Of a stretch of 64,000 nt of DNA, positions 8,867 to 17,043 are shown piece by piece. The stretch is from contig NZ_AGUF01000001.1 in the NCBI RefSeq assembly GCF_000236785.1, forward strand, positions 88,424 to 152,423, in the 5' to 3' direction. The notes beneath the pieces were generated by a model. That model searched no databases. It worked only from the letters and a program-made list of their open reading frames with translations, and had not been told where the DNA came from. Positions within the stretch are counted from its first letter, which is position 1. The number at the start of each line of letters is the position of its first letter. A program made the position numbers and the translations under genes. This DNA is from Achromobacter arsenitoxydans SY8. Its GTDB lineage: Bacteria > Pseudomonadota > Gammaproteobacteria > Burkholderiales > Burkholderiaceae_B.

Positions 8867-9924
8867 CAGAGGCCCCGGGCCTTGCGCACGAAGCTCATGT
8901 TCACGCAGCGGGAATAAGGCACGGTCTTGATCTCGTCATTCGAGAACTGACGGCCGTCGCCCATGATGGCCGTCATGCGGTTGTACGCGTCCTCGGTGAT
9001 GAGGTTGTCTTTGAGGAACACCGTTTCCTTGTAGACGCCCAGGGTTTTTTCGATGGCCGCGCGCGGGAACGCGCTGAGGTAGTCGTCAAAAATGACGTCG
9101 GTGATTGCCGCCGCGCTGTTGGCGGTGATGAAGTCCTGCGCCTTGACCATGGCGGTGACGAAGGCCTGCACGACCTCGGGGCGCTTCTGGATGGTGTCTT
9201 CCAGCGTCAGCGCGGCGATGCCCGGCACGTCGCCGCCCATGAACTCGTTCCACGAGCTTTCCGTGGTGGCGTCGAAGATGGGCACGCCCCAGCCTTCCTG
9301 GCGCGCCTGTTCCATCATGGACATGGTGGCCATGCTGGCGGCCACCGAGCCGGTCTTGAGCGCGCCCAGCATGGTCGCCAGGTCGCCCAGCGGGCGGATG
9401 TCGACCTTGTCCGCCACGCCGGCCTTCTGCATCAGATACAGCGCCATCAGCCACGTGCTGGACTGCGGCTGGGTGGCGCCGACGCGCTTGCCGGCCAGGT
9501 CCTTCAGCGACTTGATCTTGCCGCTTTCGAAGTCTTCGCGGCGCACGATGACGTTTGCGTAGGTGAGCTTGCGGTCAAAGCCGAACACCAGCGCGGCGGG
9601 CTTGCCCGCGATGGTCAGTGCCGGCGCGGCGGTGGCCGCGGTGGCGCCGAACGCGATCTGGCCGGCGGCCAGCAGCTGGTTGGTGCGCGGGCCGCTCTGC
9701 GAATTCAGGTACTCGACCTCCAGGCCGCCTTCACCGAAAAATCCCTTCTTCAGCGCGACATAGCCGGCAGCGAAAAAAGGGTCGATGCTGCCCTGGCCAT
9801 AGACCACCTTGCCCAGCTTGGGCTGAGCGAACGCAACGCGGCCAGGGAGCAGGCCGATGCCGGCGAAGGCGGACGCGGCGGCCAGCACGCGGCGGCGGGT
9901 GGCGAATTCGGAGCTACGGGTCAT
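8866..9924 (-). CDS. ABC transporter substrate-binding protein, NMT1/SsuA-like
   Basis: First gene of the operon. The product (352 residues) begins MTRSSEFATRRRVLAAAS, a signal peptide with twin arginines that could be a Tat signal, followed by the AFAQPK cleavage region. The mature part has the GYVALKKGFF...GLEVEYL start and QLLAAGQIAFGA typical of the NMT1/THI5-like and aliphatic sulfonate binding proteins. It would capture the ligand in the periplasm for the permease and ATPase downstream. The start at 9924 is preceded by GAGGATGAC. The ligand is not predictable from sequence. Confidence 0.85.
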   Translation of the reverse strand: MTRSSEFATRRRVLAAASAFAGIGLLPGRVAFAQPKLGKVVYGQGSIDPFFAAGYVALKKGFFGEGGLEVEYLNSQSGPRTNQLLAAGQIAFGATAATAAPALTIAGKPAALVFGFDRKLTYANVIVRREDFESGKIKSLKDLAGKRVGATQPQSSTWLMALYLMQKAGVADKVDIRPLGDLATMLGALKTGSVAASMATMSMMEQARQEGWGVPIFDATTESSWNEFMGGDVPGIAALTLEDTIQKRPEVVQAFVTAMVKAQDFITANSAAAITDVIFDDYLSAFPRAAIEKTLGVYKETVFLKDNLITEDAYNRMTAIMGDGRQFSNDEIKTVPYSRCVNMSFVRKARGL

Positions 9925-9994
9925 GTCATCCTCGGTGTGATTGGATTGCAGCTGTTTGGCGTAAACAATACCCCAGCGCCTGCAGCCCAACAAT

Positions 9995-10020
9995 GGAAAA
10001 CGCCCGGTTTCCCGGGCGTT
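9995..10020 (-). terminator. Rho-independent terminator of topB
   Basis: On the minus strand AACGCCCGG and CCGGGCGTT form a 9-bp stem with a 4-base loop, followed by TTCC. It lies 22 bases after the topB stop codon. The T-run is short. Confidence 0.7.
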
Positions 10021-10042
10021 GAGAATTGCGGCGCGAATCAGG

Positions 10043-12679
10043 CTATGCCGCGGTCTTCTTCGGCGCGGCCTTCTTCACAGCCTTCTTGGCGGCCGTTTTC
10101 GTGGCGGTCTTCGTGGCCGTCTTGGTTGCGGTTTTCTTTACCGCCGCCTTCTTGGCCGGCGCCTTTTTCGCGGCGGTCTTGGTAGCGGTTTTTGCCGCTG
10201 TCTTGGACGGCGCGCGGCCGGGCTTTTCCGGACGCGGCTCGAACTCGAAGCCGATCTTGCCGTCGGGCTGGCGCACCAGGAACGCCTTGAACTTGCGGTT
10301 GGTGCGGCTGGAGACGAAGCCGTCGAGCAGGTCGGTGCGGCCGTTGGTCAGCAGCTTTTCCATCTGCTCGCGCGAGATCTCCTGCTGCAGGATGACCTTG
10401 CCCGAACGGAAATCGCAGCTCTTTTCGGGGCCGACGGACTTTTCGCAGACGTAGCTCATGCCGTGCTCGAACACGCGCGACTGGCACTTCGGGCAGGACC
10501 CCACCGGCGTGTGGCCGGAGAAGTCGACGGCTTCGTTGTCGTCCTCGTCGTTCTGGCCGAAGTCGAATTCCAGCTTGTATTCGTTGCTGATGCGCAGGAT
10601 AGCCGCGAAAGGCCGGCCCATCTTGCTGATGAAGCCCTGCAGCGGACCGATCTCGCGCTTGGCCAGCAGCTCTTCGACTTCCGGCAGTTCGAACGTGCGG
10701 CCGCCCGGATGCTTGCCGATCGAGAAGTCGCAGGCCGTGCAGGCGTAGCGGCGGTAGTTTTCCTTGACGACGGCGCCGCACTTGGGACACGGCGTCTGCA
10801 ACGTGGCGTAGTCGCCCGGCACCGTGTCGCGCTCGTATTCCTTGGCGCGCTTGACGATGACCTGGGTCATCTGCGCGATCTCGCGCATGAACGCTTCGCG
10901 TCCCAGCCCGCCCTGCTCGATCTGCTTGAGCTTGTGCTCCCATTCGCCGGTAAGTTCGGGCGAGGTCAGTTCGGTGACGTCCAGGCCCGACAGCAGGGTC
11001 ATGAGCTGGCGCGCCTTGGCGGTGGGAACCAGGTCGCGCCCTTCGCGGCGCAGGTAGACCTCGTTGAGCAGGCCTTCGATGATGGCCGCGCGCGTGGCCG
11101 GGGTGCCCAGGCCGCGCTCGGACATGGCTTCGCGCAGTTCTTCGTCGTCCACCAGCTTGCCGGCGCCTTCCATGGCCGACAGCAGCGTGCCTTCGTTGAA
11201 GCGCGCAGGCGGCTTGGTCGACAGGCCGACGGCTTCCACGTCCTCGGTGCGCACGGTTTCGCCGTCCGCCACGGGCACCAGGTTGGCGTCCTCGCCCTGC
11301 GCTTCCTTGCCGTACACGGCCAGCCAGCCCGGGGCGACCAGCACCTTGCCGTCGGTGCGGAAGCGATGTCCCTGCACTTCGGTCATGCGCGTGGTGACGC
11401 GGTATTCGGCGGGCGGGAAGAACACCGCCAAAAAGCGCTTGAGCACCAGGTCGTAGAGCTTGGCCTCGGCTTCGCTGAGGTCGTGCGGGATCTGCAGCGT
11501 GGGGATGATGGCAAAGTGATCCGACACCTTCTTGTTGTCGAAGATGCGGCGGTTCGGCTTGACCCACTGTTGGCTGACGACGGTTTCCGCGTGGCGCGAC
11601 AGGCCGCCCACGGCGTTGGAGCCGCCCTTGGCCAGCGCCCGCATGGTTTCCTGGACCGTGCCGATGTAGTCCTCGGGCAGATAGCGGGAATCGGTACGCG
11701 GGTAGGTCAGCGCCTTGTGGCGTTCGTACAGGGTCTGCGCCAGCGCCAGCGTGGTCTTGGCGGAAAAGCCGAAGCGGCCGTTGGCTTCGCGCTGCAGGGA
11801 CGTCAGGTCGTACAGGGCCGGCGACATCTGGGTCGACGGCTTGGATTCCTCGGTGACGCTGCCGGGCTGTTCGCGGCAGGCGGCCACCACGCTTTGCGCG
11901 GCGGCTGCCGACCACAGGCGGGATTCGCGTTTTTCAGGGTCGCGGTCGTCTTTCTTGAATTGGGGGTCGATCCAGCGGCCTTCATAGAGGCCGGCGGCCG
12001 CGACGAAGGTGGCGCGGACTTCCCAGTAGTCGCGCGGCACGAAGCGGCGGATGCGCTCTTCGCGCTCGGCCACAATGGCCAGCGTGGGCGTCTGCACCCG
12101 GCCGACAGGCGTCTTGAAGAAGCCGCCGTCCTTGCTGTTGAAGGCGGTCATGGCGCGCGTGCCGTTGATGCCCACCAGCCAGTCGGCCTCGGCGCGCGAC
12201 CGCGCGGCCGCTTCCAGCGGCTTCATCTGGGTGTCGTCGCGCAGGTTGGCGAACGCTTCGCGGATGGCCGCCTGCGTCATGGACTGCAGCCACAGGCGCT
12301 GGATGGGCTTCTTCACGCCGGCGTACTGAATGATGTAGCGGAAGATCAGTTCGCCTTCGCGCCCCGCGTCACAGGCGTTGATGATGGCGTCCACGTCCTT
12401 GCGCTTGGCCAGTCGGACCAGCAGCTTAAGGCGTTCGGCGGACTTCTTGTCGGTAGGGCCCAGTTCGAATTCCGGCGGAATCACGGGCAGGTGCGTAAAG
12501 CTCCACTTCCCCTTGACCGGATCGTTGGGTGCGACCAAGCTGAGCAAATGGCCGATGCTGGAAGCGAGCACGTAACGTTCGCTTTCAAAATAGTCGCCCT
12601 CGCGCGCGAAGCCTCCCAAGGCGCGTGATATATCAAGGGCCACCGAGGGCTTCTCGGCAATAATCAGCGTTTTATTCAT
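10043..12679 (-). CDS. topB: DNA topoisomerase III
   Basis: Type IA topoisomerase of 878 residues that passes single strands and decatenates DNA. The Toprim domain opens with MNKTLIIAEKPSVA and contains DAGREGELIFRY; the active-site tyrosine lies in LTYPRTDSRYLP (near residue 330). The C-terminal part holds two zinc-ribbon cysteine sets (CPKCG...CTAC and CPKCQ...CEK...CDF), and the last 60 or so residues are a repetitive lysine/alanine/threonine tail resembling histone H1 tails. E. coli TopB lacks such a tail at this length. The ATG at 12679 matches the invariant N-terminus. Confidence 0.96.
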   Translation of the reverse strand: MNKTLIIAEKPSVALDISRALGGFAREGDYFESERYVLASSIGHLLSLVAPNDPVKGKWSFTHLPVIPPEFELGPTDKKSAERLKLLVRLAKRKDVDAIINACDAGREGELIFRYIIQYAGVKKPIQRLWLQSMTQAAIREAFANLRDDTQMKPLEAAARSRAEADWLVGINGTRAMTAFNSKDGGFFKTPVGRVQTPTLAIVAEREERIRRFVPRDYWEVRATFVAAAGLYEGRWIDPQFKKDDRDPEKRESRLWSAAAAQSVVAACREQPGSVTEESKPSTQMSPALYDLTSLQREANGRFGFSAKTTLALAQTLYERHKALTYPRTDSRYLPEDYIGTVQETMRALAKGGSNAVGGLSRHAETVVSQQWVKPNRRIFDNKKVSDHFAIIPTLQIPHDLSEAEAKLYDLVLKRFLAVFFPPAEYRVTTRMTEVQGHRFRTDGKVLVAPGWLAVYGKEAQGEDANLVPVADGETVRTEDVEAVGLSTKPPARFNEGTLLSAMEGAGKLVDDEELREAMSERGLGTPATRAAIIEGLLNEVYLRREGRDLVPTAKARQLMTLLSGLDVTELTSPELTGEWEHKLKQIEQGGLGREAFMREIAQMTQVIVKRAKEYERDTVPGDYATLQTPCPKCGAVVKENYRRYACTACDFSIGKHPGGRTFELPEVEELLAKREIGPLQGFISKMGRPFAAILRISNEYKLEFDFGQNDEDDNEAVDFSGHTPVGSCPKCQSRVFEHGMSYVCEKSVGPEKSCDFRSGKVILQQEISREQMEKLLTNGRTDLLDGFVSSRTNRKFKAFLVRQPDGKIGFEFEPRPEKPGRAPSKTAAKTATKTAAKKAPAKKAAVKKTATKTATKTATKTAAKKAVKKAAPKKTAA

Positions 12680-12741
12680 GTGTATCCAGTGGCGGTAGTC
12701 CCGCCTTAGTAGCGCGGATAATAAGATCGGAGATTCGCCAG

Positions 12742-15369
12742 ATGCAAGTCGGCACTGAAAGACAAGCGGGATCCGAACTGCACGCCTGGCGTCAATTTTT
12801 GGCGCGAAGCACCCTGTGGCTAGGCGTTTTGCTGCTGGGCAGCGCCGCCGTCTGCTGGGTCGCCGCCAACTGGCAAGACATGACAAAAATGCAGCGCTTC
12901 GCTGGCGCGGAAGGGCTTTTGGCCATCTGTGCGCTGGCCGCCGCATGGGCCGGACTGCGTCTGCGGGACCGTCCCGGGGTGCGGCGCAGCATCCCCGGCG
13001 CGCTGCTGGCGCTGGCCGGCATCCTGCTGGGCGCCCTGCTCGCGCTGCTAGGCCAAACTTACCAGACCGGCGCCGATACCTGGGAATTGTTCGCCTGGTG
13101 GGCGCTGTTGCTGCTGCCCTGGGCGCTGGCCGCGGGCAGCCAGGCCGTGTGGCTGCTTTGGGCGCTGGTCCTGAACCTTGCCGCCGCGCTGTGGCTGGGC
13201 GAACGCGTGTTCAGCTGGATGATGATTTTCGGCGGTCCGGGTGTGCCCAGCCTGTTCATGGCGGCTCTGAACCTGCTTCTGCTGCTGGGCTGGGAGCTGG
13301 CCGCGCGGCGCTGGCGGGCCAGCACGGTCTTTGGCCCGCGCATCCTGGCGGCGATCGCGATCAGCGTGCTGGTGCTGGCCCTGATGTTCGGCGACTTCAT
13401 CCTGCGCGGACTGGGCACCTACAACGGCATCGCCTGGGTGGCCGCCACCCTGGGCCTGGGTTTTTATTATCAGCGGGGCCGGCGCGACCTGGTCATCCTG
13501 GCCATGCTCGCCGCCGGTGTCATCTGCGTGTCGCTGCGGGTGGTGGGCGAATGGCTGTGGCGGCTGGAGCCCGGCGTCTGGGCCGCGCTGCCCTTGGCCG
13601 CGCTGCTCATGGCCGAGGCGGTCCTGGCGGCGCGCTGGCTGCGCGGCCTGGGCGATGAAGCCTCGCCCGTCGCGCTGCCGGCCGACGCCGAACCGGCCGG
13701 CGCGTCGGCCGGCAATGCGGTCGATCCTGCGGATTCCGGCGCGCCGGTGGCGCAACTGGCGCCCGCCGGAGTGCCGCGGGCTGAACCGCCCTGGTACGTG
13801 CAGTGCCTGCTGGGCCTGAGCGCCTGGCTGGCGACGCTGCTGCTGCTGGTGTTCGTGGCGTTTTCGGGGTTCATCACGTCTGAAGGCGGCGCGCTGGTGG
13901 CCGGGCTGGTGCTCTGCGCGGCCGGCGTGGCGGTGCTGCGCAGCGACGCGGGCCCCTTCTGGCGGCAATGCGGAACGGCCATGGCGTTCGCCGGGCAGAT
14001 CCTCATCATCTTCGGCCTGTCCAGTTCCACCTCGTTCGCCAGCGCCAGCTTCTTCGTGCTGCTGATGGCGGCCGTGGTCTACGCGCTGGGGCCCGACGCG
14101 ATCCTGCGCTTTCTCAGCGGCCTCCTGATCGCCCTGGCGGGTGCGGCCCTGATCTGGCGGGGGCTGTCCCCCGACCTCATGCAGGACGACCTGATGGACG
14201 CCTGGATGCGTTTCGACGCGACGCGCGCCACGTTCCTGTGGCTGCCCATCGGCGTCATCGGCGCCTGGGCTACCGCCGTCATCATCACTGTTAGCCATCG
14301 CGTGGGCGCCCGGCGCGGACACGCGCTGCAGCCGCTCGCCTGGGCGTTCCTGTTGTCCGTCCAGGGCATGGTGTGGCTGGCCAGCGGCATTTCCGCGACG
14401 CAGTTGCCCGCCATCTGGCAGCTTACGCCGCACACCACCATCCTGATCGTGGCTGGCGCGCTGCTGCCGGCGGCGGCGGCGCTGGCCGTGCTGTGGCCGC
14501 GCCGCCACGTGCTGACGGGTGGCGTGACCTGGGGCGTGCCGATCGGCCTGCTGCTGCTGTCGCTGTTCTGGCTGCCCAGCCCGGGGGTGGCGTTTGCGCT
14601 GGCGTGGCTGCTGCTGGGCTTCGGGCTGAACCAGTCGCGCATCATGGTTTTCGGCGTCGCCAGCCTGCTGGCCTATCTGGGCGTCTATTACTACCAGCTG
14701 GAGCTGCCGCTCCTGCAGAAGGCGCTTTGGCTGGGCGGCGCCGCGCTGCTGCTCTTCGTGCTGCGGGCCGCGGTGTGGCTGGTGCCGCGCCTGATGCGCA
14801 CGCAGCCGCCGGCCAAGCCGCGCGTGATGCCGCCGGTGTCCAGCGCCCTGCGCTGGCGCACGCTGGCGATCCTGGGCGGGCTGGCGCTGGTCCTGGTGGT
14901 GGCCAACGGCGGCATCTGGCAACGCGAGAAGCTGCTGGCTTCCGGCAAGGTCGTCATCCTGGAACTGGCGCCGGTGGATCCCCGATCGCTCATGCAAGGC
15001 GACTACATGGCCCTGAACTTCGCGGCGGGCCGCGAAGTGACGCGCCTGCGCCTGGGCGGCGGGAATGCGGCCGAACAGGAATCCGTCATGGGCTATGAGC
15101 CCGACGGCTACGTGCTGCTGGCGCCGGACGCGCGCGGGGTGGCGCAGCCCTTGCGCATCCAGCCCGAGGTCCATCCGCACGCAGAAGGCGAAGTGCCGCT
15201 GCGATACCGCGTCCGCGACAACGGCGTGCGCATCGTCACCAATGCCTATTTCTTCCCCGAGGGCCAGGCAGAGCGCTACCAGGTCGCGAAGTACGGCGAA
15301 CTGCGCGTGGCGGAAAACGGCGAGGCGCTGCTTGTCAGGATGCTGGGCGCCAATCTGGAGCCCCTATAG
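12742..15369 (+). CDS. DUF2157/GDYXXLXY membrane protein (fusion)
   Basis: Large 875-residue membrane protein. The N-terminal half starts with a soluble stretch (WRQFLARSTLWLG) typical of DUF2157 and carries many hydrophobic helices. The extracytoplasmic C-terminal part contains GDYMALNF near residue 753, the hallmark of GDYXXLXY proteins. In many bacteria the two domains are separate neighbouring genes, so this appears to be a fusion. Function is unknown. The ATG has GGAG upstream and the gene is divergent from topB, with 62 bases between. Confidence 0.75.
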   Translation: MQVGTERQAGSELHAWRQFLARSTLWLGVLLLGSAAVCWVAANWQDMTKMQRFAGAEGLLAICALAAAWAGLRLRDRPGVRRSIPGALLALAGILLGALLALLGQTYQTGADTWELFAWWALLLLPWALAAGSQAVWLLWALVLNLAAALWLGERVFSWMMIFGGPGVPSLFMAALNLLLLLGWELAARRWRASTVFGPRILAAIAISVLVLALMFGDFILRGLGTYNGIAWVAATLGLGFYYQRGRRDLVILAMLAAGVICVSLRVVGEWLWRLEPGVWAALPLAALLMAEAVLAARWLRGLGDEASPVALPADAEPAGASAGNAVDPADSGAPVAQLAPAGVPRAEPPWYVQCLLGLSAWLATLLLLVFVAFSGFITSEGGALVAGLVLCAAGVAVLRSDAGPFWRQCGTAMAFAGQILIIFGLSSSTSFASASFFVLLMAAVVYALGPDAILRFLSGLLIALAGAALIWRGLSPDLMQDDLMDAWMRFDATRATFLWLPIGVIGAWATAVIITVSHRVGARRGHALQPLAWAFLLSVQGMVWLASGISATQLPAIWQLTPHTTILIVAGALLPAAAALAVLWPRRHVLTGGVTWGVPIGLLLLSLFWLPSPGVAFALAWLLLGFGLNQSRIMVFGVASLLAYLGVYYYQLELPLLQKALWLGGAALLLFVLRAAVWLVPRLMRTQPPAKPRVMPPVSSALRWRTLAILGGLALVLVVANGGIWQREKLLASGKVVILELAPVDPRSLMQGDYMALNFAAGREVTRLRLGGGNAAEQESVMGYEPDGYVLLAPDARGVAQPLRIQPEVHPHAEGEVPLRYRVRDNGVRIVTNAYFFPEGQAERYQVAKYGELRVAENGEALLVRMLGANLEPL

Positions 15370-15381
15370 GGAAACGCGCAG

Positions 15382-16260
15382 TCAGCGGGGAAACCTGGCG
15401 GCCCATCGCGAGGTCGCCTCGCTCAGGAACGGCGCAATGCCGTCGGCGGATAAAGGCGTGAACCCCAAAGCGCTCCAGGCGGCCTCCAGAGCCTGCAGGG
15501 GCGCGCCGGTGTCGATGGGCGGGGCGCCGTTCTGCTTGGACAGTTTGAGGCCGCTGGCGGGGTCCAGGATCAGCGGCACGTGCATGTAGCGCAGGTCGGG
15601 CAGGCCTAGCAGTCGGCCCAGTACCCGCTGGCGGGCCGTCGAACTGAGCAGGTCCGCGCCCCGCACCACGTCCGTTACGCCCTGCGCCGCGTCGTCCACG
15701 ACCACGGCCAGCTGATAGGCCCACAGCCCATCCGCCCGCCTCAGCGCAAAATCGCCCACCGCCTGCGCCACATCCTGCTCCTGGGGGCCCAGCCAGCGGT
15801 CTTCGAATCGTTCCACGCCGTCCGGCACGCGCAGGCGCCAGGCCCGCGCCTGGCGGCCTTCCGGCAGGCCGTGGCGGCAGGTGCCGGGATAAGGCCTTTC
15901 GCCGTCGGCGCCGGGCGCGGTCTGGCCGCGCAGCGCGGAATCGGCGATTTCCCGGCGCGTACAGCCGCAGCCATAGATCAGGCCCTGCGCGGCAAGCGAG
16001 TCGAACGCGGCCTGGTAGGCGTCGCCACGCCGGGACTGCCAGATGATGTCGCCGTCCCATAGCAGGCCCAGCGCCTGCAGCTGTCCCATGATGACCTGCG
16101 CCGCGCCGGGCACTGTCCGCGGCGTGTCCACGTCTTCAATGCGCAGCAGCCAGCGTCCGCCCTGCGCGCGCGCGTCTAGCCAGCTTGCCAGGGCGGTCGC
16201 AAGCGAGCCCGCATGCAGCGGGCCGCTGGGACTGGGGGCGAAGCGGCCGACGTAATTCAA
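15382..16260 (-). CDS. gluQ: Glutamyl-Q tRNA(Asp) synthetase
   Basis: GluQRS attaches glutamate to the queuosine base at position 34 of tRNA(Asp). The 292-residue protein keeps the class I core: a HIGH-like [10 protein letters not shown] at residues 9-18, a KMSKS-like KLSKQN near 242, and a cysteine cluster (CGCTRRE, later C) near 97-117 expected for zinc. It is truncated relative to GltX because it lacks the anticodon-binding domain, which is normal for this family. The only in-frame start is the TTG at 16260, without a clear ribosome binding site; homology begins exactly there. Confidence 0.93.
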   Translation of the reverse strand: MNYVGRFAPSPSGPLHAGSLATALASWLDARAQGGRWLLRIEDVDTPRTVPGAAQVIMGQLQALGLLWDGDIIWQSRRGDAYQAAFDSLAAQGLIYGCGCTRREIADSALRGQTAPGADGERPYPGTCRHGLPEGRQARAWRLRVPDGVERFEDRWLGPQEQDVAQAVGDFALRRADGLWAYQLAVVVDDAAQGVTDVVRGADLLSSTARQRVLGRLLGLPDLRYMHVPLILDPASGLKLSKQNGAPPIDTGAPLQALEAAWSALGFTPLSADGIAPFLSEATSRWAARFPR

Positions 16261-16274
16261 GGGATGGCGTGGAA

Positions 16275-16299
16275 AACTAAGCCCGCGCGTTGCGCGGGC
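16275..16299 (-). terminator. Terminator downstream of smg
   Basis: GCCCGCGC and GCGCGGGC (16281-16288 and 16292-16299) form a strong stem. On the minus strand the stem is followed by TTAGTTTT. It sits 34 bases after the smg stop and just before the gluQ start, which suggests the two genes are transcribed separately. Confidence 0.65.
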
Positions 16300-16332
16300 A
16301 TGGAGGTGGATGCCTGAACGGAAGGCGTGCGT

Positions 16333-16791
16333 TTAATGCAGCAGGCGCGCGCCGTCTTCGTCGAGCAGCTCTTCAAGCACCAGATTGTCGATCTCGGCTT
16401 CCTGGCTCCAGAGCACCATGAGGGCGATGATCTTGATCTTGGAGAGCGGCACGGGCGTTTCCGGCGACGCCAGGCCCCGGTCGATGACGATTTCGCGCAG
16501 GGGCGCGGGCAGCACGCCGGCCGATTCCAGGAAGGCGATGAAGCCGATGGACTCGCTGCCGAGCTGCTGGTATTCGTTGTCGGTGTAGATCCGGGTGCCG
16601 GACGAGGGAGCCTGGGCAAGGTCGACGCACCGTTCGGTGGTTTCAGCCAGCCCGTACAGCCAGCCTAGCGCGTCGTCGATGTCTTCGTGCTCGAAACCGG
16701 CGGCGGCAAGCCGCTTGGCGAGCACATCGGCAGCAGGACAGGCCTGAGGCGTGTAGTAATTCTCGAACAGATAAACCAGGATATCGAACAT
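16333..16791 (-). CDS. smg: Smg family protein (DUF494)
   Basis: The 152-residue protein begins MFDILVYLFENYY, the recognisable start of Smg, and has GIFAFLES-like IGFIAFLESAGVL and KIKIIALMVLWSQ near the C terminus. Smg is a small conserved protein of unknown function usually found near dprA and topB or def/fmt in proteobacteria. Here dprA is not visible next to it; topB lies 3.6 kb away with the DUF2157 and gluQ genes between. The ATG at 16791 matches family length. Confidence 0.9.
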   Translation of the reverse strand: MFDILVYLFENYYTPQACPAADVLAKRLAAAGFEHEDIDDALGWLYGLAETTERCVDLAQAPSSGTRIYTDNEYQQLGSESIGFIAFLESAGVLPAPLREIVIDRGLASPETPVPLSKIKIIALMVLWSQEAEIDNLVLEELLDEDGARLLH

Positions 16792-16979
16792 ATGGCGCAG
16801 TTTTGTGCCTGTTTGCACAGTCGGCCCGCATATCGGCAGACCAGCAAACATGAATTTTACTTTACGCTGATTTATTTTGCCGGGCAACCGGCCAATGGGG
16901 GGAATGTTGTATGACGTCACCTGGCGGCAACAGGCGTCCATTTCCGCCCGAAATGCTGACAAAATGCATGGTTCAGGAA

Positions 16980-17016
16980 ACAGGGGCGGGCCTTGCAGGC
17001 TCCGCCCCTATTTTTG
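16980..17016. terminator. GC-rich hairpin with T-run at the 3' side of the TRAP operon
   Basis: AGGGGCGG and CCGCCCCT flank a loop at about 16982-17010, followed by ATTTTTG on the plus strand and TGTTTCC on the minus strand. The TRAP operon ends at 17044 on the minus strand, so it is probably its terminator, possibly working both ways. Confidence 0.5.
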
Positions 17017-17043
17017 TCCCGCGATGCTGTGCGGCCCGGGCCG

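Noticed and set aside
7096-8917. Overlapping plus-strand frames opposite the ABC importer genes
   Set aside because: No ribosome binding site or domain; the minus-strand genes carry Walker and permease motifs.
10019-12628. Plus-strand 869-codon frame opposite topB
   Set aside because: TopB is unmistakable; the antisense frame is a codon-bias shadow.
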